Below are positions 45,801 to 46,757 of a stretch of DNA of 46,757 nt, piece by piece (positions within the stretch are counted from its first letter, which is position 1; each line of letters begins with the position of its first letter). Under the pieces are notes generated by a model. It searched no databases, was not told where the DNA came from, and saw only the letters and a list, made by a program, of their open reading frames with translations. The stretch is from positions 1 through 46,757 of the forward strand of contig NZ_JAHFVG010000045.1 of NCBI RefSeq assembly GCF_023264675.1, read 5' to 3'. Origin of the DNA: Rhodococcus sp. (in: high G+C Gram-positive bacteria) (GTDB taxonomy: Bacteria; Actinomycetota; Actinomycetes; Mycobacteriales; Mycobacteriaceae). Made by a program: the position numbers and the translations under genes.

Positions 45801-46069
45801 CGACGTTCCGATCTGTTCGTGGGTGTCAAAGTCGGCAATTTGGGCGGCAGTGTTGATCGCACGGGGCCAACCCGGAGAGATCACGATGTAGCGTTCACCG
45901 CGCCGCTTCGGCCAACACCGATCGGTCGTAATTATCGCCTACATCGTTTCGAAAGTTGGCGCGGCAAATCAAATTACATCGTTCGAACGACAGCGACTCG
46001 AGGCCGCTAGCGCACCATCGGCAATCGCATTGGTGGTCTTTGTCGCTGTGCGATGGCATCATTCGAGCG

Positions 46070-46757
46070 GTGGAAGAACCAGTCCCATCGTCTGAAGTCC
46101 CTTCGTCTCGGGATGGTCAGGCACCGCCACCGTCGTTCCCCGCGCCCGTCTTCACTTCGGATCCATCACCACCGGGAACGGGGAGCGCGCACTGGCCGGG
46201 TGGACCGAAGCTGATGGCCGCAGGCGGGGCGGCAGTACTGATCGCGGTCGTGATAGGCGTCTGGTTTGCACTGGGGGACCGCACCTCTTCCGAGTCGGCC
46301 ACAGCGGCGCCCACGCAGGCCGGAGGACCAGCCACCGCTGCGGTCTCAATCAGCAGTGAATCCGCACCGCCGACGACAGTCACGGAGGAGCCCCCAATCG
46401 TGCCCGTTGCGCCGATTCCACCGCCGACAGTGGCTAGTCCGGCGAGGGGCGACCTGCAGCTCCCCACACGGATGACGGTGCCTGCTTGTGACGGAACGGG
46501 AATCGTGGTGCTGTACTCAGCCACGAATCCGGCGAGCTATTCGACGGAGGTCGCCGCGCTTCTTGCATCAAACCCCGGGGCGCAATATCTCCGTACCGAC
46601 AATGCCTGCTCTTCTTTGCGTCAGCAGACATCGGACGGCAACGCAATCTACGCGGTTTATCGTCCCGCGGGGCCGACGGATCAGCTGGTGTGCTCCGCGG
46701 TCGATGCCGCCGGAGGCGATGCCTACGGCAAGTGGTTGGATGCGACCACCGATCCGA
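46070..46757 (+). CDS. Membrane-anchored Pro-rich protein, 3' end outside the window
   Basis: Open from GTG 46070 to the window edge without a stop (229 codons seen). A Pro/Ser-rich cytoplasmic N-terminus (~1-48) leads to one membrane segment (MAAGGAAVLIAVVIGVWFAL, ~49-68). A Thr/Pro/Ser-rich linker and a globular extracytoplasmic domain (TRMTVPACDGTGIVVLYSAT) with paired cysteines follow. The outer domain resembles the ends of some actinobacterial Ser/Thr kinases or their standalone relatives; no kinase domain is present in the visible part. The start lacks a strong ribosome site and an upstream start is possible. Confidence 0.7.
   Translation, partial: MEEPVPSSEVPSSRDGQAPPPSFPAPVFTSDPSPPGTGSAHWPGGPKLMAAGGAAVLIAVVIGVWFALGDRTSSESATAAPTQAGGPATAAVSISSESAPPTTVTEEPPIVPVAPIPPPTVASPARGDLQLPTRMTVPACDGTGIVVLYSATNPASYSTEVAALLASNPGAQYLRTDNACSSLRQQTSDGNAIYAVYRPAGPTDQLVCSAVDAAGGDAYGKWLDATTDP

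Noticed and set aside
45979..45990. 12-base palindrome TCGTTCGAACGA between the PH/LRV and last gene
   Set aside because: Short palindromes of this composition are expected by chance in GC-rich DNA; no second copy nearby.

Overview
The window looks like a chromosomal segment of a high-GC actinobacterium, most likely Rhodococcus, Gordonia, Nocardia or a relative in the Mycobacteriales. This rests on the GC-rich codons, frequent GTG and TTG starts, a lipoprotein with a PASTA-like domain, a PH/SHOCT protein, a DUF4407 protein and a PH plus variant-leucine-rich-repeat protein. All family names come from reading motifs and from memory, not from database searches. No tRNA, rRNA, CRISPR array or intact insertion sequence was seen.

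Left flank (1-4309): a lipoprotein, a PH/SHOCT protein, a perfect 20-bp hairpin at 1282-1325, and a three-gene cell-envelope operon (membrane protein, DUF4407 coiled-coil membrane protein, Ig-like protein). A gene-poor junction follows at 4310-4825.

Centre (4826-42523): a roughly 38 kb defence island, all on the + strand except one divergent gene pair. Block A (4826-10855) is a tightly overlapping run of a Z1-domain ATPase, a MutL/MORC-like GHKL ATPase, an unknown protein and a DUF6339-like protein, which resembles Mza-type loci. An endonuclease/exonuclease/phosphatase-fold protein follows (10915-11634). Block B (11835-19854) is a UvrD-type helicase translationally coupled to DrmA-like and DrmB-like proteins, the DISARM core. 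Convergent to it is a ParA ATPase with a small partner carrying a SAP-like C-terminus (19862-21249). Block C (21393-38976) runs in the + direction: a 5-methylcytosine methyltransferase, a DrmD-like SNF2 helicase, a 1576-residue Eco57I/DrmMI-like adenine methyltransferase, a 2126-residue DruE-like DUF1998 helicase ending in a Vsr-like nuclease fold, and a second UvrD helicase with a RelE/ParE-like N-terminus. Block D (39216-42523) is a pair of DUF262 proteins, the second with a DUF1524 HNH-like end, which resembles a GmrSD-type modification-dependent nuclease.

Right flank (42578-46757): an uncharacterised gene that appears frameshifted in a run of six C, a coiled-coil protein of unknown function, a PH/LRV membrane protein, and a membrane-anchored Pro-rich protein cut by the window end.

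Working model (inference): the two methyltransferases mark self DNA. The six helicase-type motors, the Z1/GHKL pair and several nuclease candidates (Vsr-like, EEP, HNH) act on foreign DNA. The gene overlaps show that parts usually described as separate systems (Mza, DISARM, Druantia, GmrSD) are stacked here, and in block B a UvrD helicase is wired directly to DrmAB. The ParA pair in the middle is the most unexpected part.
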